Source of the DNA: Paenibacillus tepidiphilus | GTDB lineage: Bacteria > Bacillota > Bacilli > Paenibacillales > Paenibacillaceae | Length of the DNA: 64,000 nt | NCBI RefSeq assembly: GCF_008635795.1 | Contig: NZ_VWRQ01000014.1 | Span: forward strand, 62,001-126,000 | Direction of reading: 5' to 3' | Part shown: one piece after another, positions 37,690 through 45,417 of the stretch | Layout: the number at the start of each line of letters is the position of its first letter | How positions within the stretch are numbered: position 1 is the first letter of the stretch | The notes under the pieces: model-generated | The model's database searches: none | Seen by the model: the letters and a program-made list of their open reading frames with translations, nothing else | Told to the model about the DNA's origin: nothing | Program-made: the position numbers and the translations under genes

Positions 37690-37923
37690 CTTCCGGCGCA
37701 GCTAGCCCGCACTCTACGCAAACTTCTATATACTGGTTCGGGAAATAGCCGCAAACAGAGGGAGATGCTGAATTTGGATGCGGGAATGATGCGTGCCTCA
37801 GCGTGAGACCCGGTTCCGGCATTCCGGCATGGACTGTCCCGCTGTCGTAATCTTGCGCTCCTATTCCGCAGGACTGCATACGGACAGGGTATTCGTTTAT
37901 ACTGGCGGTAAGAGGTGATGCAG

Positions 37924-38499
37924 ATGGACCAGGCGACGTTTGAGCGTATCTATGATACGGTGGTGCGGCGTGAGCCCACATTTGATGGCGTGTATTATAC
38001 CGGCGTACTGACGACGCGCATTGTATGTCGGCCTTCCTGCCGGGCGCGGACGCCCAAGGCCTGTAACGTTACATTTTACACTTCACTTGAAGAAGCGGTA
38101 GCAGCGGGCTTCCGCCCCTGTAAAAGATGCAAGCCGGAGGAAGGCGGGGCACTCCGTCCCGATGCGGTGCTGGCAGCGCGGACGGATGAGCTGCTGCAGG
38201 CGCGGATGGGCGAGAAGCTGACGCTGCGCTTGCTGGCGGAGGAGCTGAACGTCAGCCCCTTCCACCTGCAGCGCACGTACAAGCAGGTGCGGGGCCGCTC
38301 GCCCGCAGCCAGGCTGGAGGAGCTGCGGCTGGCACAGGCTTGCCTGCTGCTGGCGGAAACTCAGACCCCGGTTGCCGGAATTGCCCGGCAGACCGGAGTG
38401 TCCGGGCCGTCGCATTTTACAGCATGGTTTACCCGGAAGACCGGGTTGACGCCGACAGAATATAGGGCGGAGAAACAAGGAGGAACCCGGCATGATTGA
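37924..38499 (+). CDS. adaA: AdaA methylphosphotriester-DNA acceptor and AraC-type activator
   Basis: A 191-residue bifunctional sensor of alkylation damage. The N-terminal Ada zinc domain has the four cysteines in CRPSC and CKRC, of which the first is the methyl acceptor in this family. The C-terminal AraC-type helix-turn-helix pair starts near LTLRLLAEELNVSPFHLQRTYKQVRG and ends GLTPTEYRA. Methylation switches it to an activator of its own operon. Start ATG 37924 has AGAGGTG six bases upstream. Two nearer in-frame starts are possible. Its end overlaps ogt by eight bases, so this is an adaptive-response operon. Confidence 0.93.
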   Translation: MDQATFERIYDTVVRREPTFDGVYYTGVLTTRIVCRPSCRARTPKACNVTFYTSLEEAVAAGFRPCKRCKPEEGGALRPDAVLAARTDELLQARMGEKLTLRLLAEELNVSPFHLQRTYKQVRGRSPAARLEELRLAQACLLLAETQTPVAGIARQTGVSGPSHFTAWFTRKTGLTPTEYRAEKQGGTRHD

Positions 38500-39046
38500 C
38501 ACAACAATCTATCATCATACTCTGACCCTCGGGAACAGGAAGTGGACCCTGTGGGCTACAGACCGTGGACTGATCCGCCTCTCCTACGAGCAGGATCAGG
38601 GGCGGTTACCGGAAGGCTGGCAGCGGTCCTATGCCCCGGGCAGCAAGCTGCGGGAGGATGCGGCGGTATTTGAGCGCTTCGGTGCTATAGAGCTGCTGCA
38701 GGAGTATTTCGGCGGCAAGCGGGTCAGCTTCAGGGACCTGCCGCTCGATTTATGGGGCACGCCGTTTCAATGTGAGGTGTGGCGCGGGCTCTCGGGGATT
38801 GCGCACGGCGAAGTGGTGACCTACAAGGAGCTGGCGGTGCGGATCGGCAGACCGCTGGCCGTGCGGGCCGTAGGGGCGGCTAACGGGCAGAACCCGCTTC
38901 CGGTTATTCTTCCCTGCCATCGTGTCATTGGGGCCAACGGGACCTTGACCGGATACCGGGGCGGGCTGAAGCTGAAGCAGGAGCTTCTGGCGCTGGAAGG
39001 CATTACGAACGTGGGGGCGGCCGGACATGAACGATTTGCTTTTTGA
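38492..39046 (+). CDS. ogt: Methylated-DNA-protein cysteine methyltransferase (AdaB/Ogt)
   Basis: A 184-residue suicide methyltransferase that removes methyl groups from O6-methylguanine. The active-site motif is LPCHRVIGANG with the acceptor Cys, preceded by the winged-helix YKELAVRIGRPLAVRAVGAANGQNP and the arginine finger region. Start ATG 38492 has AAGGAGG eight bases upstream and overlaps adaA. It overlaps alkA by 20 bases. Expression should follow AdaA activation. Confidence 0.94.
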   Translation: MIDTTIYHHTLTLGNRKWTLWATDRGLIRLSYEQDQGRLPEGWQRSYAPGSKLREDAAVFERFGAIELLQEYFGGKRVSFRDLPLDLWGTPFQCEVWRGLSGIAHGEVVTYKELAVRIGRPLAVRAVGAANGQNPLPVILPCHRVIGANGTLTGYRGGLKLKQELLALEGITNVGAAGHERFAF

Positions 39047-39932
39047 GCTGCCGCTGCCGGACCATTTCGCGCTTGGGGCATGCCTTGAGTATATGAACCG
39101 CTCCCCGCTGGAGTGTCTCTTTCGTTCGGATGCCGAAGGGGTAGAGCGGCTGTTTATTGTGGAAGGCCAGGCGGTGCTGATCCGGCTGACCATGCCTGCA
39201 GACCGGCCGCAGCGGCTCCGGGCAGCGCTTCTGTACGGCAGCCTGCCCGGCGAGGCAGGGCTGGCATGGCTAGCCCGCTACATCGTGGAGTGGTTTGATC
39301 TGGATCGCGATTTGGCGCCCTTTTACAAGCTGGCGGCAGAGGATGAGCTGCTGGGGCCGCTGCTGCAGGCGAACGACGGCTTGCGGATTATCGGCATTCC
39401 CGATTTGTTCGAAGCGTTATGCTGGGCCATACTCGGCCAGCAGGTCAATCTGGCCTTTGCCTACAGGCTGAAGGAGCGCCTCACGGCCAAATACGGGCAG
39501 TCGCTGGAATGGCAGGGCCACACCTATTACAGCTTCCCGGAGCCGGAAGTCTTCCATGAGGTGAGCATGGAGGAATTGTGCGCACTTCAGCTTACCCGGA
39601 ATAAAGCGCGGACCGTGCTTGAGGTGGCTCATCTGATCGCCGCCGGGGCACTCAGCCGCGAAGAGCTTCTGGCGCTGCCTTCGCCGGCTGCGGCCGAACA
39701 GCGGCTGCTGCAGATCCGCGGCATCGGTCCCTGGACCTCGCAATATGTGCGGATGCGCTGCCTGCGCGACGCCACCTCTTTTCCGGCCGGCGACGTCGGG
39801 CTGCAGAATGCGGTCAAATTCCTCACCGGCATGGACCGTAAGCCTACCCCGGCCGAGCTGGTGGAAATGTCCGCACGCTGGCGCGGCTGGGAGGCGTATG
39901 CGACTTTTTATTTGTGGCGGGCATTATATTGA
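39027..39932 (+). CDS. alkA: DNA-3-methyladenine glycosylase II (AlkA)
   Basis: A 301-residue HhH-GPD base-excision enzyme. The N-terminal AlkA domain is followed by ILGQQVNLAFAYRLKERL, the helix-hairpin-helix LLQIRGIGPWTSQYVRMR, and the catalytic Asp in FPAGDVGLQNAVK. It excises alkylated purines. It is the last gene of the ada operon, starting inside ogt. The ribosome binding site is weak (G-rich), which fits translational coupling. A strong hairpin terminator follows about 65 bases after the stop. Confidence 0.93.
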   Translation: MNDLLFELPLPDHFALGACLEYMNRSPLECLFRSDAEGVERLFIVEGQAVLIRLTMPADRPQRLRAALLYGSLPGEAGLAWLARYIVEWFDLDRDLAPFYKLAAEDELLGPLLQANDGLRIIGIPDLFEALCWAILGQQVNLAFAYRLKERLTAKYGQSLEWQGHTYYSFPEPEVFHEVSMEELCALQLTRNKARTVLEVAHLIAAGALSREELLALPSPAAAEQRLLQIRGIGPWTSQYVRMRCLRDATSFPAGDVGLQNAVKFLTGMDRKPTPAELVEMSARWRGWEAYATFYLWRALY

Positions 39933-39998
39933 AGCGTCAGAGCGCTTTCTGAGCTACGCTTGAAACAGGTGTCTTTAACAAGGCAATTCTGGATGCAC

Positions 39999-40043
39999 AA
40001 AAAGGCCATGATCCCGAGGCAGCAGCGGAGTCATGGCCTTTTT
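39999..40043. terminator. Bidirectional intrinsic terminator between alkA and the VOC gene
   Basis: AAAAAGGCCATGA and TCATGGCCTTTTT are exact 13-base inverted copies with a 19-base loop, and end in T or A runs on both strands. Confidence 0.9.
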
Positions 40044-40065
40044 GCAGTTTTCCGTCCCCGCCTGA

Positions 40066-40491
40066 TTAGCGCGGCCGTTTGGTGAAGATCTGGAACGTGA
40101 CGCCGTACTTGTCGGTCAGCATGCCGTATGCCGGACTGAAATAAGCAGGTCCGAGTTCAATCTCGACTTCGCCGTCCGCCTTCAGGGCGCTGAACAGCTG
40201 CTCTGAAGTGCCGGCATCCTCCGTGGAGATGCAGATGTTGATGGCGTTGCCTTTACGCAGGGTCTGGCCCGGCTCCAGGTCGGCAACGAAGACGGTGCTG
40301 TCACCGATCCGCAGGACAGAATGGGCGATCAGCGCCTGCTCCGCCGCCGTTTTGGGCGCATCCGGCTGCTGAGGGACTTCTCCTGCCGTCTGGATGAACA
40401 GGAGCCGGGCGCCGAGGCTCTCCTGATAGAAGGTGATTGCCTCGCGGGCCTGGCCTTCCAGCAAAATATATGGATTAACTTCAATGGACAT
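40066..40491 (-). CDS. PhnB-like VOC superfamily protein
   Basis: A 141-residue protein of the glyoxalase/bleomycin-resistance fold (PhnB/YjdN type). It begins SIEVNPYILLEGQAREAITFYQESLGARLLF and ends AYGMLTDKYGVTFQIF. The family binds a metal or a small ligand, and many members have no known reaction. The frame opens 32 codons earlier, but ATG 40491 is preferred since GGGAGG lies eight bases upstream. It is divergent from a WYL regulator, with an inverted repeat between them, so that regulator may control it. Confidence 0.85.
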   Translation of the reverse strand: MSIEVNPYILLEGQAREAITFYQESLGARLLFIQTAGEVPQQPDAPKTAAEQALIAHSVLRIGDSTVFVADLEPGQTLRKGNAINICISTEDAGTSEQLFSALKADGEVEIELGPAYFSPAYGMLTDKYGVTFQIFTKRPR

Positions 40492-40571
40492 GGTGTTGTC
40501 CTCCCTGATAATAGATTTGCCCGAAAGTGATGCATTATGGTGGGCTGTAGCTCTATTGTAGGTTATAATAG

Positions 40572-40586
40572 TGACAACTATTGTCA
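40572..40586. promoter_or_regulatory. Inverted repeat between VOC gene and WYL regulator, candidate operator
   Basis: TGACAA-CTA-TTGTCA is a perfect 6-bp inverted repeat, nested with ATAGT-GACA-ACTAT on its left. It lies 81 bases before the VOC start and 67 before the regulator start. The right arm TTGTCA could also act as a -35 element. Confidence 0.4.
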
Positions 40587-40652
40587 TGGTTATTAATCTT
40601 TATTGAGACTATTTTATGCTAGGCTGCATACCAACTGGAGGGAAGAAGCAAG

Positions 40653-41618
40653 ATGTCCAAGTCAAAACGGCTGCTCGACCTCATGATGACCGTCAACCGC
40701 AAACGGAAATTCACCGTCAGGGAGCTGGCCGATGAATTTGGCGTTTCAACACGGACGATTCTCCGTGATTTGCAGGAGCTTGGTGAATTGGGCGTGCCGC
40801 TATATTCTGAAGTCGGTCCGCATGGCGGCTATCAGGTGCTGAACGAGCGGGTGCTGCCGCCGATTGCTTTTACAGAAGAGGAGGCGGTGGCAATCTTTTT
40901 TGCCAGCCATGCGCTGCGCCATTATCAGTATCTTCCGTTCAAGGAAGCCTCCTCATCCGCGCTGCAGAAATTTTATAACTACATGCCCGGTGATACCCGC
41001 GACCGGATTGACGGGATGAAGCACCGGATCGACTTCGTCATTCCGGCCCGGCAGGCGGAGTTCCCTTTCTTGTCCATTCTGCTTGAAGCGGCCACCGGCG
41101 CGCGGGTGGTAAGCGTAACCTACCGGTCCAAGGACGGCGAGACGAAGCGGAATATCCAGCCCATCGGCTTGTACGCATCGGGCGGGCTATGGTATTGTCC
41201 GGCCTATTGCTTTATGCGCGAAGGGATTCGGGTGTTCCGCTGTGACCGGATGGTCTCGGCCGAATATATGGACAGCCTGGAGAGCCCGCAGCCGCTGGAT
41301 TTAAGCGGAGTGCATCTGGAGACATTGAAGGACAGCGGCCATTTAAGCGGTGGACCCCGGCAAGCGGAGCTGAAGCTCCATGTGAGGCTCACGGCAGAAG
41401 GCGCACAGCGCTGTGAAGGGGAGCCATGGGCGGCCAGGCTGCTGATCCGTGAAGAGCATGGAGACGGCCGGCTGGAAGGGGGAATCGCCCGGAAGGACCT
41501 GCGGTTCTTTGCCCAGTATGTCATCGGCCTCTGCCAGGAGGCTACGGTACAGGAACCACCCGAGCTGGTGGAGGAAATGAAGGCGATATTGGCCGGGATG
41601 CTGAAGAAATACAGCTGA
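40653..41618 (+). CDS. HTH/WYL-domain transcriptional regulator (YafY/DeoR-like)
   Basis: A 321-residue regulator. The N-terminal winged helix (about 1-65) contains FTVRELADEFGVSTRTILRDLQELGELGVPLYSE. A WYL domain follows (about 140-225) with VSVTYRSKDGE and ASGGLWYCPAYCFMREGIRVFRCDRM, and a C-terminal WCX-like region completes it. WYL domains bind ligands or nucleic acids to switch the regulator. Start ATG 40653 has GGAGGG about nine bases upstream. It is divergent from the VOC gene, its most likely target. Confidence 0.9.
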   Translation: MSKSKRLLDLMMTVNRKRKFTVRELADEFGVSTRTILRDLQELGELGVPLYSEVGPHGGYQVLNERVLPPIAFTEEEAVAIFFASHALRHYQYLPFKEASSSALQKFYNYMPGDTRDRIDGMKHRIDFVIPARQAEFPFLSILLEAATGARVVSVTYRSKDGETKRNIQPIGLYASGGLWYCPAYCFMREGIRVFRCDRMVSAEYMDSLESPQPLDLSGVHLETLKDSGHLSGGPRQAELKLHVRLTAEGAQRCEGEPWAARLLIREEHGDGRLEGGIARKDLRFFAQYVIGLCQEATVQEPPELVEEMKAILAGMLKKYS

Positions 41619-41700
41619 ACCGTGCGCAATGCCAGAGTTCATCCCGGCCGGATCAGGGGCTGCCGGTAAATAGCCGGCAACCAGCATTCAGCAAGCTCCG

Positions 41701-42225
41701 TTATTTGGTTACGCGGATCAACTGCTTATCGGCCAGGGCGAACGGGCCTCCGAGTGTGAACGAAGGCAGGTGGAGAGTCCATTCGGACCGGACACCCATC
41801 TCCTCTTCTCCGTCCCAGCAGGAGTAAAGCTCCACCGTTTCTCCTTCGCTCAAATGCTCGTCAATCTGCGAGAATAAGAGGCCCAGACATTTCAGACCGG
41901 CTGCATAAGCCTGGGGAGCCTGCTCCTGCAGCTCCGGCCTCAGTTCAAAGGCACCAAATAGATCATACACATACGGCTTGGAGACAGCGAGCCGCTGACG
42001 CCATGGCAGCGAGGAAATATCCGTAATCTCCAGCCCCACTGCATCAAGCTCCGACTCAAATTCCTGAACAAGCGTATTATCCAAATGGGACAGGTCTATG
42101 ATATTGTGAAGCGCCTGCGGGTCTGCTGACTTAGGGATGTCGCCGTATCTTTTGTACGTGTACACATAACCGAAATGGCCGGCCTGGAACGGGCGGTCCG
42201 ATCCGAGATAATGGCGGAGTGTCAT
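41701..42225 (-). CDS. Unknown conserved-looking cytoplasmic protein
   Basis: A 174-residue soluble protein with balanced charge and no signal or membrane segment (MTLRHYLGSDRPFQAGHFGYVYTYKRY...). It has a cysteine in YSCWDGEEE and no recognisable catalytic motif. The ATG has GAGAGGTG about six bases upstream, so translation is plausible. It lies downstream of the MocR gene on the same strand, with a gap of about 100 bases, and could be co-transcribed. I do not recognise the family. Confidence 0.7.
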   Translation of the reverse strand: MTLRHYLGSDRPFQAGHFGYVYTYKRYGDIPKSADPQALHNIIDLSHLDNTLVQEFESELDAVGLEITDISSLPWRQRLAVSKPYVYDLFGAFELRPELQEQAPQAYAAGLKCLGLLFSQIDEHLSEGETVELYSCWDGEEEMGVRSEWTLHLPSFTLGGPFALADKQLIRVTK

Positions 42226-42322
42226 CTGAATTCACCTCTCCATGAATTTGTGGCGGGATATATCACTATCTGGATTATTATCCCATAAACAGTAGCGGGA
42301 AAAAGAAATAGCAGTACCGGAC

Positions 42323-43750
42323 TTAGCTGCCGTAACCGTAATTCCACACCTCCGCCAGCCGGCGAATCCCCTCCTCTATCAATTCCTCGGCTATCCCGCC
42401 GAAGCCCAGTACAAATTCCGGGTCATCGTTACCGGGCCGGTCCCACCAGGTATACGACATCGGAGTGACACGGATGCCTGCCTGGGCTGCCACTGCGGTC
42501 AGCTGCCGCGCACTGCCCGGACGGCGCAGCGAGAGCAGCAGGTGGAATCCTGCGTCTTTGCCGGATACCGTCGCTTCTTCTCCGAAATACTGCTGCAGGC
42601 TGCGCAAGGCCAGATCGTGCTTGCGCCGGTACAGCAGCCGCGTTCTCCGCAGATGCCGCTCGAAATGGCCCCGCTCCATGAAGTAATGCAGTGCAATCTG
42701 GTTCAGCCGCGAAGCGGAATGCTCCAGGTACAGCTCACGGGCCAGCCCGTGATACATCGGCAGCAGCTTCTGCGGCAGCACCATATAATGAACGCACAGG
42801 GCGGGTGCCACCGATTGGGCGAAGCTGCACATATAAATCACCGGGCTGCTCTCCGCCAGTCCCTGCAGAGCGGGGATCGGCCGTCCGTGGTAACGGAATT
42901 CCCCGTCATAATCGTCCTCGATAATATAACCGCCGGCCCGGCGGGCCCACTCCAGCAGCGCGTGGCGCTTGGCTATCGGCATGGCCATTCCCCGGGGGAA
43001 CTGGTGGGAGGGCGAGACATAGACCAGCTCCGCACCGCTCGTATACAGCCGCTCCACATCCAGCCCATCCGCCTGCAGCGGAACCGGAGCGATGTCGTAT
43101 CCATGGCGGCGGAAGGCCGCCGGGAGCAGATGATACCCCGGGTCTTCGGCCGCCAGCCGCCGGAAGTGTCCCTGCAGCATCAGACAGAGCAGCGAGCAGA
43201 GGCTATGCTGGTCTCCTCCGACGATGACCTGCCCGGCGCTGCACCGCAGCCCCCGAAAACGCCGCAGATGGGCAGCAATGCTCTCCCGCAGCTGGGGTTC
43301 ACCCTGAGGATCACCGTACTGGAGAAGGTCGGGATTCCCGAGCTGCTCCTGATAGAGCCGGCGCCAGATTTGGGCCGGAAACAAGGTGAAGTCATTCTTG
43401 GACATATGAAAATCATAGGTATACGCCTTGGGGTCACGGGGGGTAATCGGATGATCCGGAAGCTCCGGCGTGCCGGAACTGCGGTCTGGCTGCCCGCCGG
43501 GCGGATGCACAGCTTCTACGATGTAACCGCTGCGCGGCCTGCTGATGATGAAGCCCTCTGATAAGAGCTGCTGGTAGGCAAGCTCGACCGGGGTGCTGCT
43601 GATGCCGAGCTGGGAAGCGAGCAGCCGGATGGAGGGCAGGCGGCTGCCTGCGGCAAGTGAACCGCTGGCAATCTCTTGTTTGAAATATTCATACAGCTGG
43701 ATGTAGTACGGAGTCCTGCTGTCCCCGTCTAATGCGGGTGTGAGCAGCAT
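42323..43750 (-). CDS. MocR/GabR-type regulator lacking the PLP-binding lysine
   Basis: A 475-residue protein. The N-terminal GntR winged helix (about 10-80: PYYIQLYEYFKQEIASG, LPSIRLLASQLGISSTPVELAYQQL) is fused to a fold-type I aminotransferase domain (about 110-470: YGDPQGEPQLRESIAAHL, YVSPSHQFPRG, IIEDDYDGEFRY). In GabR the cofactor lysine is in a TFSKS segment at residue 312. Here the aligned segment is SFAQS and residue 312 is Gln (CAA at 42817-42815), so no Schiff base can form there. The regulator may bind ligand without PLP chemistry or be degenerate. The ATG has a G-run eight bases upstream. It is divergent from a GNAT gene. Confidence 0.88.
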   Translation of the reverse strand: MLLTPALDGDSRTPYYIQLYEYFKQEIASGSLAAGSRLPSIRLLASQLGISSTPVELAYQQLLSEGFIISRPRSGYIVEAVHPPGGQPDRSSGTPELPDHPITPRDPKAYTYDFHMSKNDFTLFPAQIWRRLYQEQLGNPDLLQYGDPQGEPQLRESIAAHLRRFRGLRCSAGQVIVGGDQHSLCSLLCLMLQGHFRRLAAEDPGYHLLPAAFRRHGYDIAPVPLQADGLDVERLYTSGAELVYVSPSHQFPRGMAMPIAKRHALLEWARRAGGYIIEDDYDGEFRYHGRPIPALQGLAESSPVIYMCSFAQSVAPALCVHYMVLPQKLLPMYHGLARELYLEHSASRLNQIALHYFMERGHFERHLRRTRLLYRRKHDLALRSLQQYFGEEATVSGKDAGFHLLLSLRRPGSARQLTAVAAQAGIRVTPMSYTWWDRPGNDDPEFVLGFGGIAEELIEEGIRRLAEVWNYGYGS

Positions 43751-43800
43751 GGTATGAACCCCCTGTCCTCGGTAATCTGTCCTTTGAAAATACTCTGATT

Positions 43801-43820
43801 TGTATATTTTAAAGTATACA
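43801..43820. promoter_or_regulatory. Quasi-palindrome between MocR and GNAT genes, candidate operator
   Basis: A 20-base near-palindrome TGTATA-T-TTTAAA-G-TATACA has only one mismatched pair. It lies 50 bases before the MocR start and 47 before the GNAT start. This central position suits a regulator controlling both genes. Confidence 0.5.
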
Positions 43821-43867
43821 GTCAGGTCTTATGATAAGGCTATCGAAAGCGACAGGAGAGGATAACG

Positions 43868-44428
43868 ATGAACAGACATTCAGCATTATTAACGGGGCAG
43901 CAGGTATACCTGCGTCCACTGAACGGTGACGACGCCGAGCTTTACTACCATATGTTCTACGAACCGGAGACACGGCGGCTGACCGGCACGCAAAGACATA
44001 TTACCAAGGAACAAATCGCCGATTATATCGCCCGCAAAGCGGGAGACGACAGCTCGGTGCTGCTGCTGATTGCGCTAGGCGGGAACGATGAGGTTATCGG
44101 TGACATCGCCATTCAGGATATCGACCGGAATAACCGTACGGCCAATATCCGGATTGCCATCGGGGACGAGCGGCACCAAGGCAAGGGATATGGCAGAGAA
44201 GCGCTGCTGCTGATGCTCGATTACGGCTTTGGGATTCTGAATCTGCACCGGATTGAACTAGAGGTATACACCTATAACAACCGGGCCATGCACGTCTACG
44301 AGAGCATCGGGTTTGTGAAAGAGGGAGTGCGGCGGCACACGCTCTATTTCAACCACGAATACCATGACTGTATTACAATGAGCATGCTGGAGCATGAGTA
44401 CCGGGAGCGTTATCTGTCGGAAGGTTAA
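43868..44428 (+). CDS. GNAT family N-acetyltransferase (RimJ/RimL-like)
   Basis: A 186-residue acetyl-CoA-dependent transferase. Motif A is IAIGDERHQGKGYGREALLLML with the pyrophosphate-binding QGKGYG. Motif B is NLHRIELEVYTYNNRAMHVYESIGF, and KEGVRRHTLYFNHEYHD is typical of the RimJ/SpeG-like branch. The acceptor substrate is unknown (protein N-terminus, polyamine or antibiotic). The ATG has CAGGAGAGG upstream. It is divergent from the MocR-type regulator, which probably controls it. Confidence 0.9.
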   Translation: MNRHSALLTGQQVYLRPLNGDDAELYYHMFYEPETRRLTGTQRHITKEQIADYIARKAGDDSSVLLLIALGGNDEVIGDIAIQDIDRNNRTANIRIAIGDERHQGKGYGREALLLMLDYGFGILNLHRIELEVYTYNNRAMHVYESIGFVKEGVRRHTLYFNHEYHDCITMSMLEHEYRERYLSEG

Positions 44429-44433
44429 ATAAA

Positions 44434-44450
44434 GGTCAAAAAAGGTCAAA
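44434..44450. promoter_or_regulatory. CtsR operator, distal copy
   Basis: GGTCAAA-AAA-GGTCAAA is a perfect match to the CtsR heptamer direct repeat RGTCAAANANRGTCAAA. It starts five bases after the GNAT stop and about 170 bases before hsp20. Confidence 0.85.
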
Positions 44451-44528
44451 AATTTAGAAACACTAAAATATGCCAGCCTAATGTAGCCGAAACGCCGGAT
44501 TTTTCCGGTTTTTCGGCTTATACCGGTT

Positions 44529-44557
44529 TTGTCATCCTGGACATGGGAGACTATAAT
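44529..44557 (+). promoter_or_regulatory. Sigma-A promoter of hsp20
   Basis: TTGTCA (44529-44534) and TATAAT (44552-44557) are separated by 17 bases. The start of transcription would fall at about 44564, just before the proximal CtsR box. Confidence 0.85.
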
Positions 44558-44566
44558 AAAGCCATA

Positions 44567-44583
44567 GGTCAAATATAGTCAAA
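44567..44583. promoter_or_regulatory. CtsR operator, proximal copy
   Basis: GGTCAAA-TAT-AGTCAAA matches the CtsR consensus RGTCAAANANRGTCAAA completely. It overlaps the expected transcription start, the classic repression position. A third half-site GTCAAAG follows directly. Confidence 0.85.
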
Positions 44584-44605
44584 GTCAAAGAGAGGAGAAT
44601 GCAAG

Positions 44606-45076
44606 ATGTTTGATTTGGTCCCATTTGGTAAACGCAACAGAGAAGATGCTTTCGGTCTGCTGGCGAAATCCTTCAATGACATGTTTAATGATGATTTCTT
44701 TGCACCGATCAAAAGCGGAGTTCTTTCCTTCCGGACGGACATCCATGAAAGCGAGCAGACTTACCTGATTGAGGCCGAGCTTCCCGGCTTCAGCAAAGAA
44801 GAGATCAGCATCGATTACAGTGCTCCTTATCTGACGATCAAGGCTGTACGGAATGAGGATCAGAGCGAAGAGAACGAGAAGCATCAGGTGGTGCGCAGAG
44901 AGCGCCGTTACGGAGAATATGTGCGCCGGTTCTATGTGCAGGATATTGCCGAAGAGGGAATACGTGCTTCACTGAAGGACGGGCTGCTCAAGCTGGAAGT
45001 GCCGAAACGGCAAAAGCCGCAGGGCAAACGGATTGAGATTGAGGATGGCGGATCATCCGGCGGCGAATTGAAATAA
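44606..45076 (+). CDS. Hsp20 / alpha-crystallin small heat-shock protein
   Basis: A 156-residue holdase chaperone. The N-terminal arm MFDLVPFGKRN is followed by the alpha-crystallin domain (about 43-135: FRTDIHESEQTYLIEAELPGFSKEEISIDY...GEYVRRFYVQD...SLKDGLLKLEVPK). The flexible tail has a VPKRQKPQGKRIEIE segment. It binds unfolding proteins. The promoter carries two perfect CtsR boxes, so it belongs to the CtsR heat-shock regulon. The ATG has AGAGGAG upstream. Confidence 0.95.
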   Translation: MFDLVPFGKRNREDAFGLLAKSFNDMFNDDFFAPIKSGVLSFRTDIHESEQTYLIEAELPGFSKEEISIDYSAPYLTIKAVRNEDQSEENEKHQVVRRERRYGEYVRRFYVQDIAEEGIRASLKDGLLKLEVPKRQKPQGKRIEIEDGGSSGGELK

Positions 45077-45417
45077 TGAGCCCAAGTCCGGGCGGTTCGG
45101 CAGAAGCCAGGGAACTCCTGCTTTGCGGCATGGCCATGCCTGAGGCTCTTTGATTCCCGCCAGGGCGGCGGATTGGCCGGACTTTTTATATAAGGCGCAT
45201 TGTAGTGGGACACACGCTATGATGCGCTTTTTTGCGAAGACGGATGGGAAGAATGAATTGGGATGGAAGCTCCGGGAAGGGCTGGCGGCGGAAAGCGGCT
45301 TCCAGGCCGGTCGAAACGGCAAGCAGCGGGTATGCAGCACCGGAAAGCCGCAATGGGGTAATATATGGACAGCAGATTAAGATGAATCAATGGATGGATA
45401 TGGAGAGGTGAAGCGAT
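45077..45417. other. Spacer between hsp20 and clpB
   Basis: About 340 bases with one terminator-like hairpin (listed separately) and no gene. The right half should hold a clpB promoter if the terminator works, but no CtsR box, CIRCE element or clear promoter was found. Confidence 0.4.
45195..45233 (+). terminator. Intrinsic terminator after hsp20
   Basis: GCGCAT/ATGCGC plus TAG/CTA extend a hairpin followed by TTTTTT. The stem is interrupted by a 2-base bulge on each side. Confidence 0.7.

Noticed and set aside
44486-44520. Hairpin GCCGAAA...TTTCGGC as terminator of the GNAT gene
   Set aside because: The stem is good, but the following bases (TTATACC) are a poor T-run, so it was not listed as a terminator.
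45077-45417. CIRCE element or CtsR box before clpB
   Set aside because: Neither TTAGCACTC-type arms nor GGTCAAA repeats are present in this spacer.
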